From a virus: DNA of 22,937 nt. Below, piece after piece: positions 1-7,261 of the stretch; positions within the stretch are counted from its first letter, which is position 1, and every line of letters starts with the position of its first letter. The notes below the pieces were generated by a model, which was given only the letters and a program-made list of their open reading frames with translations, was not told the origin of the DNA and made no database searches. The stretch lies in IMG/VR virus record IMGVR_UViG_3300010354_000699, positions 1 to 22,937 of that record; one strand, written 5' to 3'. Position numbers and translations under genes: made by a program.

Positions 1-917
1 CTAGATATATTCATAGCCCAGAACAATTTGCTAAGTATGACCAAGAACGCGGGGTTAATCGTATTGGACTACATGAAATATTATATAATATTTGGGATGA
101 TTTAAAAGCAGCAACACCAAAAAAGCCTGGTTATTATTGGGGTGATTTATTATTTTCTCAAAAGTTAGACCCACAGCGTGATGGTTTATATCATTTTCAA
201 GCTAATCCTGAAGGTATAAGGTATACAGTAGATCCAAAGAGTGAAGTAGGTAAAAAGTATTTTGATAATAAAAACGCCGGGATTGTTGTACATCAAACTA
301 TACCTGCTGATGCTAACTCTACAGATGATAGTAATTTATTAAATGGAACCACTGGTGGTTTACAACAAGGTAAAAGTGTATCTATACTACCAGCAAGTAT
401 GCCTGTAATACCAAAATTAAGTTTAGATAAAGCTTTATTAAATCAAGCACTATCAAGTGAACGTGAATATGGTCCTGATTTAGATGAGTTTTTTAGCACT
501 CCTCCTCAAGCAATAGATGCTTTTACAAATTTATTTACAAGTTATATTAATAAAAAAATTGTATCACGCAATTTGAATAATTTAGTAGATGGATTTTTTG
601 AATATGTAAATAGTCGTCCAATGACTGATAATATGCGTAGAAAGTTATTGGGTTATACTGACCCAAATACTAAACAACATGTGCCTGGGTATTTAGATGG
701 CAACCGTGATAAAATTGCTAAGATTTTTAAGATTTGGATTGACATTTACAATCTTAAAATGAATGTAGTGCCTCAGTTAGATAGTGCTGCTGAAACTGCT
801 CCTGTACAGGGATATTTAAAAGATGGTACAAGAACACAAGAAGGCTTTGTTAGTCAAGGATTAAAGTTAGTTAATCGTATGGGCTTCAGTGCTCAAAACT
901 TAGCAGGCCGAGCCTAA
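1..917 (+). CDS. Conserved phage protein of unknown function, C-terminal part (5' end outside window)
   Basis: The frame is open from the first base to the TAA at 915-917, so the gene starts upstream; the first Met seen (399) is internal. About 304 residues are visible. The stretch around nt 130-300 contains YYWGDLL, then a GIRYTVD-type strand, then AGIVVHQTI. From memory this resembles a family widespread in marine T4-like phages (annotated DUF6267 or hypothetical). Its missing N-terminal part often carries a KWDGSPA-like motif reminiscent of nucleotidyltransferases/ligases, and AGIVVH would fit a ligase motif IV position. That functional link is inference only. The C-terminal third is helical, with no membrane segments. 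It ends 23 nt before a late promoter, so it belongs to the preceding transcription unit. Confidence 0.8.
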   Translation, partial: RYIHSPEQFAKYDQERGVNRIGLHEILYNIWDDLKAATPKKPGYYWGDLLFSQKLDPQRDGLYHFQANPEGIRYTVDPKSEVGKKYFDNKNAGIVVHQTIPADANSTDDSNLLNGTTGGLQQGKSVSILPASMPVIPKLSLDKALLNQALSSEREYGPDLDEFFSTPPQAIDAFTNLFTSYINKKIVSRNLNNLVDGFFEYVNSRPMTDNMRRKLLGYTDPNTKQHVPGYLDGNRDKIAKIFKIWIDIYNLKMNVVPQLDSAAETAPVQGYLKDGTRTQEGFVSQGLKLVNRMGFSAQNLAGRA

Positions 918-939
918 TACCAACTTTTTTGCCATTTCG

Positions 940-947
940 TATAAATA
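940..947 (+). promoter_or_regulatory. T4-type late promoter, perfect TATAAATA
   Basis: The 8-mer TATAAATA matches the T4 late consensus exactly. It lies between the stop at 917 and the start at 990. Transcription should begin about 5-7 nt downstream, near 953. It drives the single gene 990-1379. Confidence 0.85.
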
Positions 948-953
948 ATAGTA

Positions 954-968
954 TGAGCCTTGCGCTCA
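954..968 (+). other. 5'-terminal mRNA hairpin
   Basis: TGAGC (954-958) pairs with GCTCA (964-968) around a 5-nt loop. It would sit at the very 5' end of the transcript from the 940-947 promoter. A hairpin there can slow mRNA decay. The stem is short, so this is suggestive only. Confidence 0.4.
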
Positions 969-989
969 ACTAACATAAGGAAATTTAAA

Positions 990-1379
990 ATGGCACAATT
1001 TACAAGAACCAATGGTGACTTTAAACCAGTAATGAACTATGACCAACCATCATATACAAACACTGGCGTCAATACAATCACAAGTGCTGCAACAGTTCAG
1101 CCAATGGGTCCAAAGCTTGCTTTTGGAACAGTTACATTTACAGGTAATGCAACACCAAGCGGAACAGATTTAGCAATCTCATTCCAAACAATTCAGCAAT
1201 TAGCAACAGTTTATATATATGAATTTACTGAAGTTGGAGCAAACACAGATACACTAGCAGTTGGTATCTATCCAGTAGAAGCATGGGATTTCACAAACGG
1301 TGGAAATTTAGACGTTGCTCTAACAGCAGCATTAGGATATGCCGTTACAACAGCAGCAACAGCAACATTTACAAACTAA
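990..1379 (+). CDS. Small beta-rich virion-type protein (129 aa)
   Basis: The start at ATG 990 is chosen over in-frame upstream codons because TAAGGAA ends about 5-10 nt before it and the MAQFTRTNGDF N-terminus looks like known marine T4-like proteins. The protein is Thr/Ala/Asn-rich with alternating hydrophobic residues, suggesting beta structure. It has no Cys, no signal peptide and no membrane segment. Similar short proteins in marine T4-like phages are annotated as structural; I recognise the style, not a precise role. Its private late promoter, 5' hairpin and strong terminator make a monocistronic late unit, as expected for an abundant capsid-decoration or tail component. That role is inference. 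Confidence 0.8.
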   Translation: MAQFTRTNGDFKPVMNYDQPSYTNTGVNTITSAATVQPMGPKLAFGTVTFTGNATPSGTDLAISFQTIQQLATVYIYEFTEVGANTDTLAVGIYPVEAWDFTNGGNLDVALTAALGYAVTTAATATFTN

Positions 1380-1402
1380 TTTAATAATTAGTTTAATTAA
1401 GG

Positions 1403-1428
1403 CCCGAGATTTTATTCTCGGGTTTTTT
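1403..1428 (+). terminator. Rho-independent terminator
   Basis: CCCGAGA (1403-1409) pairs perfectly with TCTCGGG (1416-1422) around a 6-nt loop, followed directly by six T (1423-1428). It closes the 940-1379 unit 23 nt after the stop. Confidence 0.93.
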
Positions 1429-1432
1429 ATTG

Positions 1433-1440
1433 CGTAAATA
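1433..1440 (+). promoter_or_regulatory. Probable late promoter, variant CGTAAATA
   Basis: CGTAAATA keeps the AAATA core and differs from NATAAATA at one of the seven fixed positions. It follows the terminator at once, so a new promoter is needed for the next genes. Only CTTT separates it from ATG 1445, so a transcript from it would start at or next to the start codon. Confidence 0.5.
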
Positions 1441-1444
1441 CTTT

Positions 1445-1888
1445 ATGTCACAGATTATTACATGTTATACATTATTTGATTGTACAAAGACAGGAGTTAG
1501 ACAACGTTCTAAGGTTCCTGATAACTCACACGCGGATAATTATATCTATAAACGTAATACACAAGCCAATTTAGACACAATCCTACAAATTATTAGTTTA
1601 AGAAGCCAACCTGAATTAATACGAGATCCAATTAAAATTATTAAGAAAATCAAAAACACAGAGTTTGGGTTTATGTATGAAATTAACGAAGAATCATGTA
1701 ATGTGTGGTTTTTTGATTTTGAAGTTCAACATGCTAGTGTTTTTAATAATAATGTTGATTTGTTTGGACATCTTTTCCATGATTGTGATAAAATACCAAT
1801 GATAAAATGTAAGGATGAACATCCTGATTTAAGTAATTTTTTAGATATTAGTCCAGAATTACGTAATATATATTTTGAGATAAAATGA
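1445..1888 (+). CDS. Conserved marine T4-like phage protein of unknown function (147 aa)
   Basis: ATG 1445 is preferred over TTG 1430, which lies upstream of the likely transcription start. No Shine-Dalgarno is present, in keeping with a leaderless message. The protein shows QIISLRSQPE near the centre, EFGFMYE, FDFEVQH and a C-terminal ELRNIYFE. This pattern recurs, as far as I recall, in an uncharacterised family of T4-like cyanophages and pelagiphages. Scattered Cys and Asp residues (CYTLFDC, HDCDKIP) do not form a clear metal site. Its stop overlaps the next start in an ATGA (1885-1888), so the two genes are probably translated together. Confidence 0.75.
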   Translation: MSQIITCYTLFDCTKTGVRQRSKVPDNSHADNYIYKRNTQANLDTILQIISLRSQPELIRDPIKIIKKIKNTEFGFMYEINEESCNVWFFDFEVQHASVFNNNVDLFGHLFHDCDKIPMIKCKDEHPDLSNFLDISPELRNIYFEIK

Positions 1889-2352
1889 ATAAAAAACAAG
1901 ATGTAATAGACAAGTTTGTAATTAAAGAATTAAGTAAAGAGTTGAAAAACTGGTTTATTATTCAGGAGAAAAACGATTACCTGCTTTTTAACCAGTTTAA
2001 AATAGTTAATAGAAATTCACATTATGAAGTTCTACATTTAAACAACTCCTTAACAGAAAGGTTTTACAACTTAAAAAATGCTGTAACTTGGTGTATATGC
2101 GAGAAACTTAAAAAATATGATGACAGTGAAACTATTAGGAACCTAGATAGAAAAATTGAAAATTATAAAACCAGTGAGTCTATTCATAAAAAGCTACTAA
2201 TTAAGACTAAAGAAAAGAGTCAAAAAGAAATTTATTACATTAAATTTGTTGAGGATGTAAAACAAAAAACTTTAGCCCAAAAAGAAATGGAAAATTACAT
2301 AAATATAAGTAGATACTGGTTAAACAAGAAGCTAAATGAGTTAACACAATAA
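1885..2352 (+). CDS. Hypothetical basic, Lys-rich protein (155 aa)
   Basis: Its ATG overlaps the stop of the preceding gene by 4 nt, implying translational coupling. The protein is rich in Lys, Glu and Asn. The first 80 residues contain aromatic-rich short strands (NWFIIQEKNDYLLFNQF). From about residue 80 it is mostly charged helix, likely a coiled coil, ending in RYWLNKKLNEL. I do not recognise the family. The strong positive charge would suit nucleic-acid or partner binding, but nothing more specific can be read. Confidence 0.7.
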   Translation: MNKKQDVIDKFVIKELSKELKNWFIIQEKNDYLLFNQFKIVNRNSHYEVLHLNNSLTERFYNLKNAVTWCICEKLKKYDDSETIRNLDRKIENYKTSESIHKKLLIKTKEKSQKEIYYIKFVEDVKQKTLAQKEMENYINISRYWLNKKLNELTQ

Positions 2353-2363
2353 TAGCATTTTAT

Positions 2364-2371
2364 GATAAATA
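2364..2371 (+). promoter_or_regulatory. Late promoter GATAAATA
   Basis: GATAAATA lies in the 42-nt gap before ATG 2395. Predicted initiation near 2377 leaves a leader of about 18 nt. It would serve the run of five genes from 2395 to 4429. Confidence 0.75.
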
Positions 2372-2394
2372 TTTGATCAGATTGGAAAATTATT

Positions 2395-3096
2395 ATGAAC
2401 CTAAACGATTTTGACAAACGTAGACTTGCTAGCAAAGCACTTAAAGAGAACTTTGCTGTGCAATTTGACCCATCTAAACTAGATAAGATTAAAACACAAA
2501 CCATGCTAATGAAGGTTCGTAAAAGTTTAGGCGAAGCTAAGACTAGCAAAAACTTTTATGAGGCACAAAGGTCTGAAAGTTATCTTAAACTTTTATTCAT
2601 GGAACAAGCATTAAAAGAACATTATAATAAACTTCTTTCACAAAAAACACGGATTGTGTTTGAAAATGAAGAAGTTGAAAAATCACAGGTTATTTTAGCA
2701 GCACAAGATATGGTTGATAGTGTTCAGAAAATGCTTGAAGATGTGGGTGAAATGCAAGTTAAAGAATTACCTGCTCTTGTAAGTAGTATTGAAAGCGAAA
2801 TGGATGCTAATAAAGCACAAGAGTTCAATACTCAAGTTAGCCAGCAACTTGATACCTTAAGCGAAAGTTTGAAAGCTGGGTTTGATGGATTAAAAGCAGC
2901 ATTAAATCAATTAACAGGTGTTGGTGGAGGGGTAGCGCAAGCATTTGATACTGGTGCTGAGTTAGGCGCAGCAGCTGGTGCGGAAGCGGGTCTTGACGCA
3001 GGATTAGAAGCAGGCGCTGAAATGGGTGCTGAAATGCCACCTGTTGAAGAACCTGAACCTGCTCCAGTCGGCGGTGTAGGCAGAGCAAAAAGATAA
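2395..3096 (+). CDS. Coiled-coil protein with Ala/Gly/Glu-rich tail, possible virion or core protein (233 aa)
   Basis: Residues 1-175 are almost entirely charged amphipathic helix (for example KSLGEAKTSKNFYEAQRSES, then an MLEDVGEM and LSESLKAGFDGLKAALNQL stretch), predicting long coiled coils. From about residue 178 it changes to a low-complexity tail of repeated AGAEAG, EAGAEMGAEMP and a Pro/Glu segment, ending in GRAKR. No enzyme motif is visible. Helical, acidic, low-complexity proteins of this size in T4-like phages are often scaffold, core or minor virion proteins; that assignment is inference. A late promoter lies just upstream. The stop shares a base with the next ATG (TAATG at 3094-3098). 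Confidence 0.78.
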   Translation: MNLNDFDKRRLASKALKENFAVQFDPSKLDKIKTQTMLMKVRKSLGEAKTSKNFYEAQRSESYLKLLFMEQALKEHYNKLLSQKTRIVFENEEVEKSQVILAAQDMVDSVQKMLEDVGEMQVKELPALVSSIESEMDANKAQEFNTQVSQQLDTLSESLKAGFDGLKAALNQLTGVGGGVAQAFDTGAELGAAAGAEAGLDAGLEAGAEMGAEMPPVEEPEPAPVGGVGRAKR

Positions 3097-3422
3097 TGTT
3101 ATTGTATGAGTTTGATGATCCACAAGATAGCAATCTAGTTGTCGCAGTGGATCGTTTAGCCCACGATTTAGATAGTGGGAAAATTAATAGTGAATGGACT
3201 GTAGACCAGCTATTGACTTACCTCGAACAATATGATATCATACTGGATGTTAGTGACATACTAAAACTATATAAAAAGCCTCCAATGAAAAAAGTAATTA
3301 GCAATATACAAAATGATAAAGTAGTTTGGCGCAGTGAAAACATGCCTGCTGATTCAGGTACTCCTACTGATAAAAACGAAAAAACAGTAAAACAAATGGC
3401 TGACCGTGCTAACAAGTTATGA
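3096..3422 (+). CDS. Conserved small hypothetical protein (108 aa)
   Basis: It starts at the ATG overlapping the previous stop by one base. Residues 1-60 are mixed helix (LVVAVDRLAHDLDSG, WTVDQLLTYLEQYDI). The C-terminal half is polar, basic and probably flexible (KKPPMKKV, then a Ser/Thr/Lys-rich end). No catalytic or metal motif is visible. Position between the coiled-coil protein and iscA in a tightly coupled run suggests co-expression, not function. I do not recognise a named family. Confidence 0.7.
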   Translation: MLLYEFDDPQDSNLVVAVDRLAHDLDSGKINSEWTVDQLLTYLEQYDIILDVSDILKLYKKPPMKKVISNIQNDKVVWRSENMPADSGTPTDKNEKTVKQMADRANKL

Positions 3423-3739
3423 TAACTGTTACCGAAGTAGCAGCAGAAAATATACAAAATAAAATAGTCAAACGTGGCAAAGGTATAGGAATTCGTATTG
3501 GTGTAAAAACCACTGGTTGTTCAGGATTGGCTTATATACTTGAATATGTTGATAGTCCAAACACTACTGATATTGAATATATTGATAAGAATTGTAGAGT
3601 TTATGTCGACCAAAAAGCTATGCCTTATTTAGAGGGACTAACAATTGATTATGTTAAAAAGGGACTTAATGAAGGTTTTGAATTTACAAATCCTATGGAA
3701 AAAGACCGATGTGGATGCGGTGAAAGTTTTAGAGTTTAA
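3419..3739 (+). CDS. iscA: IscA/HesB-type Fe-S cluster carrier protein
   Basis: Length (106 aa) equals cellular A-type carriers. The three ligand cysteines are present with standard spacing: Cys34 in GCSG, then Cys98 and Cys100 in CGCGESF. The GIRIGVKTTGCSG core is typical. An extra Cys lies in DKNCRVYV. The family binds [2Fe-2S]/[4Fe-4S] clusters or iron and passes them to apoproteins in the cytoplasm. Homologues are auxiliary metabolic genes of marine T4-like phages. The start overlaps the preceding stop in ATGA. The neighbouring RecB-type nuclease is a conceivable but unproven client; phage or host Fe-S enzymes are equally possible. Confidence 0.93.
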   Translation: MITVTEVAAENIQNKIVKRGKGIGIRIGVKTTGCSGLAYILEYVDSPNTTDIEYIDKNCRVYVDQKAMPYLEGLTIDYVKKGLNEGFEFTNPMEKDRCGCGESFRV

Positions 3740-4429
3740 GTGAAATATATACCAGACAAATATCCCTATGTAGAGTTAAAACGTGAAAATTTAAATGGTT
3801 CACGTAGATATATTACTCCTGATGGAAATCCAGTACCTAGCGTTACTACCATACTAAGTGCTACTAAAAGCGAAGAAAGCAAACAAGCATTAAATGAATG
3901 GCGTAAACGTGTAGGAGAAAAACGAGCCCAAGAGATTACTACTGAAGCAGCAGGTCGTGGCACACGTATGCATAAATGGTTAGAAAACTATATTAAAACA
4001 GGATCTACTGGAGACCCAGGTAGTAATCCATATAGTATTCAAAGTCATCAAATGGCACAAAGTATTATTACAAAGGGATTAAGCAAGTGTAATGAATTTT
4101 GGGGCACTGAAGTAAGTTTATACTTTCCATTAGTTTATGCAGGTACAACAGATTTAGTTGGAGTACATGATAATACAGAGTGTATCATGGATCATAAACA
4201 GTCTAATAAGTTTAAAAAGCGTGAATGGATTGATGATTATTTTTTACAATTGGCAGCATATGCCACAGCACATAATGAAGTACACAATACTAAAATAAGA
4301 AAAGGTGTAATCTTTATGTGTACCGCAGATAATGTATATCAGGAATTCATTATTGAAGGGTCTGAATTTGATGATTACGTTAATAAATGGTTTAAAAAAC
4401 TAGAAGAATACTATACCAAGATAAGTTAA
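3740..4429 (+). CDS. PD-(D/E)XK (RecB/Cas4-like) exonuclease
   Basis: A GTG start directly follows the iscA stop (TAAGTG at 3737-3742). The catalytic set of RecB-family nucleases can be read in order: GTRMH with His78, Glu124 in WGTEVSLY, Asp138 in GTTDLVG, Asp151-x-Lys153 in IMDHKQSN, and Gln170-xxx-Tyr174 in QLAAYAT. These make an Mg2+-dependent nuclease centre. The family cuts or resects DNA ends in recombination, repair or host-DNA degradation. Cys117, Cys148 and Cys194 are present but not in the four-Cys arrangement of Fe-S Cas4/AddB enzymes. Related exonucleases occur in marine T4-like phages. The substrate is not known from sequence. Confidence 0.9.
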   Translation: MKYIPDKYPYVELKRENLNGSRRYITPDGNPVPSVTTILSATKSEESKQALNEWRKRVGEKRAQEITTEAAGRGTRMHKWLENYIKTGSTGDPGSNPYSIQSHQMAQSIITKGLSKCNEFWGTEVSLYFPLVYAGTTDLVGVHDNTECIMDHKQSNKFKKREWIDDYFLQLAAYATAHNEVHNTKIRKGVIFMCTADNVYQEFIIEGSEFDDYVNKWFKKLEEYYTKIS

Positions 4430-4434
4430 AACTT

Positions 4435-4442
4435 GATAAATA
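4435..4442 (+). promoter_or_regulatory. Late promoter GATAAATA (fibre block)
   Basis: GATAAATA starts 6 nt after the nuclease stop and 33 nt before ATG 4468. Predicted initiation near 4448 leaves a leader of about 20 nt that lacks a clear Shine-Dalgarno. Confidence 0.75.
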
Positions 4443-4467
4443 GCTATAGTAACCCTAAGAAAACACT

Positions 4468-7245
4468 ATGGCTATTATACAAATATCAAAAATTCAGGTA
4501 AGATCAGGTGATTTAGTTGATCTTCCACAACTAGACGAAGCAGAGTTTGGATTCGCTAATGATGAAAAACGCTTGTTCATCGGTAAAACTACTCCAAATG
4601 AAAACGTAGAAATACTTACTGCCTATTCAAGTTTAGGTTTCTCACAAATTATAGGTGCCAATGGTGCTAATTTAAACTTAAGCAATTTTGAAGATGGACA
4701 AGTATTAGCTATATCTGATGTTGGTGGTAACGTATTTGTTACTAATCGTGGTGGCACAAAAGGCGGTGATATTAATTTAGGTGCTGTTGGTAATTTAACA
4801 ATTACTGGTGGTGCTAGTGGACAAGTTTTAACAACAGACGGTACAGGTAATTTAAGTTGGACAGCAGGTGGCGGTGCTGGCGGAGTTCCTGGGGGAACAA
4901 ATACCCAAGTACAATTCAATGATAATTCATCATTTGGTGGAAATTCAGGCTTTACATTTAATAAAATAACAGGTAACTTTGCTATACCTGGAAACGGTTT
5001 ATTTGCTGGTAATCTATTAATCGCTAATTCTTTAAACTTTACAGATGCTAATGGTGGTTCAACTGATACTTCCATATATTATACTACAGCAGTTTCAGAA
5101 GGAATTTATTTCGCACTAAATGCTAGTACAAGATTAGTTTTGGAAAATACTAGAACATTAGTATATGGTAATACTGTATTTGTAGGTGGGAATATTGATA
5201 CTACATCTACTACCCTGTTATTAGCTAATGCCAATAGTACAACAGTAAATGCTTTTGGTTCTGCTAGTGCTGTAAACATTGGAGCAGCAGGGAGTTTAAC
5301 TACATTACGTGGTAATTTGTTTATTGCCAACGCAATTAATTTTGCTGATGCCAATGGTGCTAACACTGATACTTCTGTTTATTACACAAATGATAGATTA
5401 GTAACAGCATTAAATGGCACTGATAAAGTTTTAGTTTATAACGCAAACGTTACTATTAATGACGATTTGTTTGTAAATGGCGCTATTGGATTAACAGCTA
5501 CAAGCAGTGCTGCTATTAACTTTTACGATGGCAACGGAACAGCAACAGATACATCAATATATTATAATTCAGGTTCTGATGTTTTAACAATTGCTTTAAA
5601 TGGCAATGATAAGATAACAGTTACAAATTCAAACGTCACTATACAAGATGATGTTTTGATTCAAGGAGCTTTAGCATTATCTGCTACTGCTAGTGCTGCC
5701 ATTAATTTTTTCGACAGCAACGGCGCATCAACTGATACATCAATTTATTATGCTAATAATCCTGGACTCGGGATAACAGAAGGATTATATTTCGCATTAA
5801 ATGGTAGTACAAAGTACGGAATATTCAATACAGAAAATCAAAATTATGGGAATTTTGTTGTAGTTAATGGAAATATCAACACAACTGCTGCTACATTGTT
5901 GTTAGCAAATGCTAATACTACAACTGTAAATGCTTTTGGTTCAGCCACCAACATTAGAATGGGCGCAGCAGGTAGTTTAACTACTTTAAGAGGTAATTTG
6001 TTTATTGCCAACGCAATTAATTTTGCTGATGCTAATGGTGCTAATACTGATACCTCAGTCTACTACACTACAATAGGCACAGAAGGGCTGTATTTCGCAT
6101 TAAATGGTGCGCCAGAATTAGCAATTAATAATGGACAAGTTTTAATTGTCAACAAACTTAATGCTACTGGAGCTTCCAACGTAGCATTAGGATCAAATGC
6201 TAATGTAAAACTTACAGGTGGTAGTTCAGGACAAGCTTTGACAACAGATGGTTTAGGTAATTTAAGTTGGACAACAATAAGTGGGGGAGGATCACCCGGC
6301 GGCACCAACACACAAATACAGTTTAATGACGCTGGCAGCTTTGGTGGTAATAACAGCTTTACATTTAATAAAACAAGTGGTAATTTACAAGTACCAGGTA
6401 ATGTAGACTTTGGTGGTAATTTAATATTAGGTAATTCAGCAGCAGCAAACGTAGCAATTAATTTTAGAGATGCTAATTCAACAACTACTGATACAGCGAT
6501 TTACTATACCACAGCAGTAGCAGAAGGTTTTTATTTTTCGTTGAATGCTGGCACAAAACTTGTTATAGAAAATAGTAAAACAGTTAACTACCAAGATTTT
6601 CAAGTAGCAGCAGGTAATATTGATACTACTATAGCGACATTAAATTTTGCTAATGCTAATACAACAACAGCGAATGCGTTTGGAGCAGCAACAGCTATTA
6701 ATATTGGAGCTTCTGGCAGTTTAACTACCCTCCGTGGTAATTTATTTATTGATAAAGCACTTAATTTTGCTGATTCCACTGGTGCTAATACTGATACAGC
6801 AATCTACTACACTACAATAGGCACAGAGGGGCTGTATTTTGCTTTAAATGGAAGCACTAGACTAGCAACCTTTGCTACTGGAACACTTAACTATGGAACT
6901 TTTTTAACAATAGGCAACGGTATTGGTTATGGCGGAGGATCGGGCGGCACTGTTACACAAACAGGGTCACGAACTAATGGCGTGACAATTGATAAACCTA
7001 CTGGATCAATTACATTAGTAAGTGCTGCTGGCACAACAAGCTGGCAAAGCTTCACAGTAACTAATTCAACCGTAGCAATAAGTGATACAATTACTGTTAA
7101 CCAACGTTCAGGAACAGATTTATATCAAATATTTGTTACTAACGTAGCAGCAGGAAGTTTTAGAATAACATTTGCCACAACAGGTGGTACAACAACAGAA
7201 CAACCAGTTTTCAACTTTAATGTTATTAAAGGCGTAACATCTTAA
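4468..7245 (+). CDS. Large repetitive tail-fibre protein (925 aa)
   Basis: The N-terminus (IQVRSGDLVDLPQLDEAEFGF, then LFIGKT) is a common phage-fibre opening in which a short beta-segment attaches to or trimerises with the virion. The rest is Gly/Asn/Thr/Ala-rich and built from repeats. One module (SGQVLTTDG, GNLSW, GGTNTQVQFND, FGG, FTFNK) appears at residues 113-184 and 583-653. A shorter unit (NF, DANG, TDTSIYYT) appears seven times, starting at residues 190, 291, 351, 413, 518, 665 and 766. The last 110 residues are non-repetitive, Thr/Val-rich, and probably form the distal tip. No enzymatic motif or chaperone domain is seen. It likely forms a trimeric beta-rich fibre for host recognition. 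The start lacks a strong ribosome site. Confidence 0.85.
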   Translation: MAIIQISKIQVRSGDLVDLPQLDEAEFGFANDEKRLFIGKTTPNENVEILTAYSSLGFSQIIGANGANLNLSNFEDGQVLAISDVGGNVFVTNRGGTKGGDINLGAVGNLTITGGASGQVLTTDGTGNLSWTAGGGAGGVPGGTNTQVQFNDNSSFGGNSGFTFNKITGNFAIPGNGLFAGNLLIANSLNFTDANGGSTDTSIYYTTAVSEGIYFALNASTRLVLENTRTLVYGNTVFVGGNIDTTSTTLLLANANSTTVNAFGSASAVNIGAAGSLTTLRGNLFIANAINFADANGANTDTSVYYTNDRLVTALNGTDKVLVYNANVTINDDLFVNGAIGLTATSSAAINFYDGNGTATDTSIYYNSGSDVLTIALNGNDKITVTNSNVTIQDDVLIQGALALSATASAAINFFDSNGASTDTSIYYANNPGLGITEGLYFALNGSTKYGIFNTENQNYGNFVVVNGNINTTAATLLLANANTTTVNAFGSATNIRMGAAGSLTTLRGNLFIANAINFADANGANTDTSVYYTTIGTEGLYFALNGAPELAINNGQVLIVNKLNATGASNVALGSNANVKLTGGSSGQALTTDGLGNLSWTTISGGGSPGGTNTQIQFNDAGSFGGNNSFTFNKTSGNLQVPGNVDFGGNLILGNSAAANVAINFRDANSTTTDTAIYYTTAVAEGFYFSLNAGTKLVIENSKTVNYQDFQVAAGNIDTTIATLNFANANTTTANAFGAATAINIGASGSLTTLRGNLFIDKALNFADSTGANTDTAIYYTTIGTEGLYFALNGSTRLATFATGTLNYGTFLTIGNGIGYGGGSGGTVTQTGSRTNGVTIDKPTGSITLVSAAGTTSWQSFTVTNSTVAISDTITVNQRSGTDLYQIFVTNVAAGSFRITFATTGGTTTEQPVFNFNVIKGVTS
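4804..5019 (+). repeat. Fibre module A, copy 1 (partner at 6214-6426)
   Basis: About 72 codons encoding SGQVLTTDG, GNLSWT, PGGTNTQVQFND, SFGG, FTFNK and GNLL. The same order of motifs returns at 6214-6426 with roughly two thirds identity by eye, showing an old internal duplication of the fibre gene. Confidence 0.8.
5035..6813 (+). repeat. Seven copies of a 17-residue fibre motif
   Basis: Units of the form NFxDxxGxxTDTSIYYT begin at nt 5035, 5338, 5518, 5704, 6019, 6460 and 6763, with irregular spacing of 180-441 nt. Copies 2 and 5 sit in a 41-bp exact DNA repeat (5311-5351 and 5992-6032), so that pair has been copied or homogenised recently. The other copies differ more at DNA level. Confidence 0.85.
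6214..6426 (+). repeat. Fibre module A, copy 2 (partner at 4804-5019)
   Basis: Encodes SGQALTTDG, GNLSWT, PGGTNTQIQFND, SFGG, FTFNK and GNLI in the same order as copy 1. The central linker differs (Ser/Gly-rich instead of Gly/Ala-rich). Confidence 0.8.
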
Positions 7246-7261
7246 TTTAAGGAAATTTTTT

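Noticed and set aside
2298-2305. CATAAATA matching the late promoter pattern
   Set aside because: It lies inside the coding sequence of the 155-aa gene; the intergenic GATAAATA at 2364 explains the downstream unit better. Could still act, but not called.
3740-4429. Fe-S cluster in the RecB-type nuclease
   Set aside because: Only three Cys residues, not in the one-plus-three order of Cas4/AddB; not supported as a feature.
4623-5075. Minus-strand open frame of 150 codons within the fibre gene
   Set aside because: Pro/Leu-rich antisense shadow of the Gly/Asn-rich fibre coding sequence, with no ribosome site or family resemblance.
6743-6750. Minus-strand AATAAATA inside the fibre gene
   Set aside because: No minus-strand gene follows it; a chance match in AT-rich repeat sequence.
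5035-6813. CRISPR-like or tandem direct repeat array
   Set aside because: Repeats are in frame, of uneven spacing and code for a fibre motif; no constant repeat-spacer pattern.
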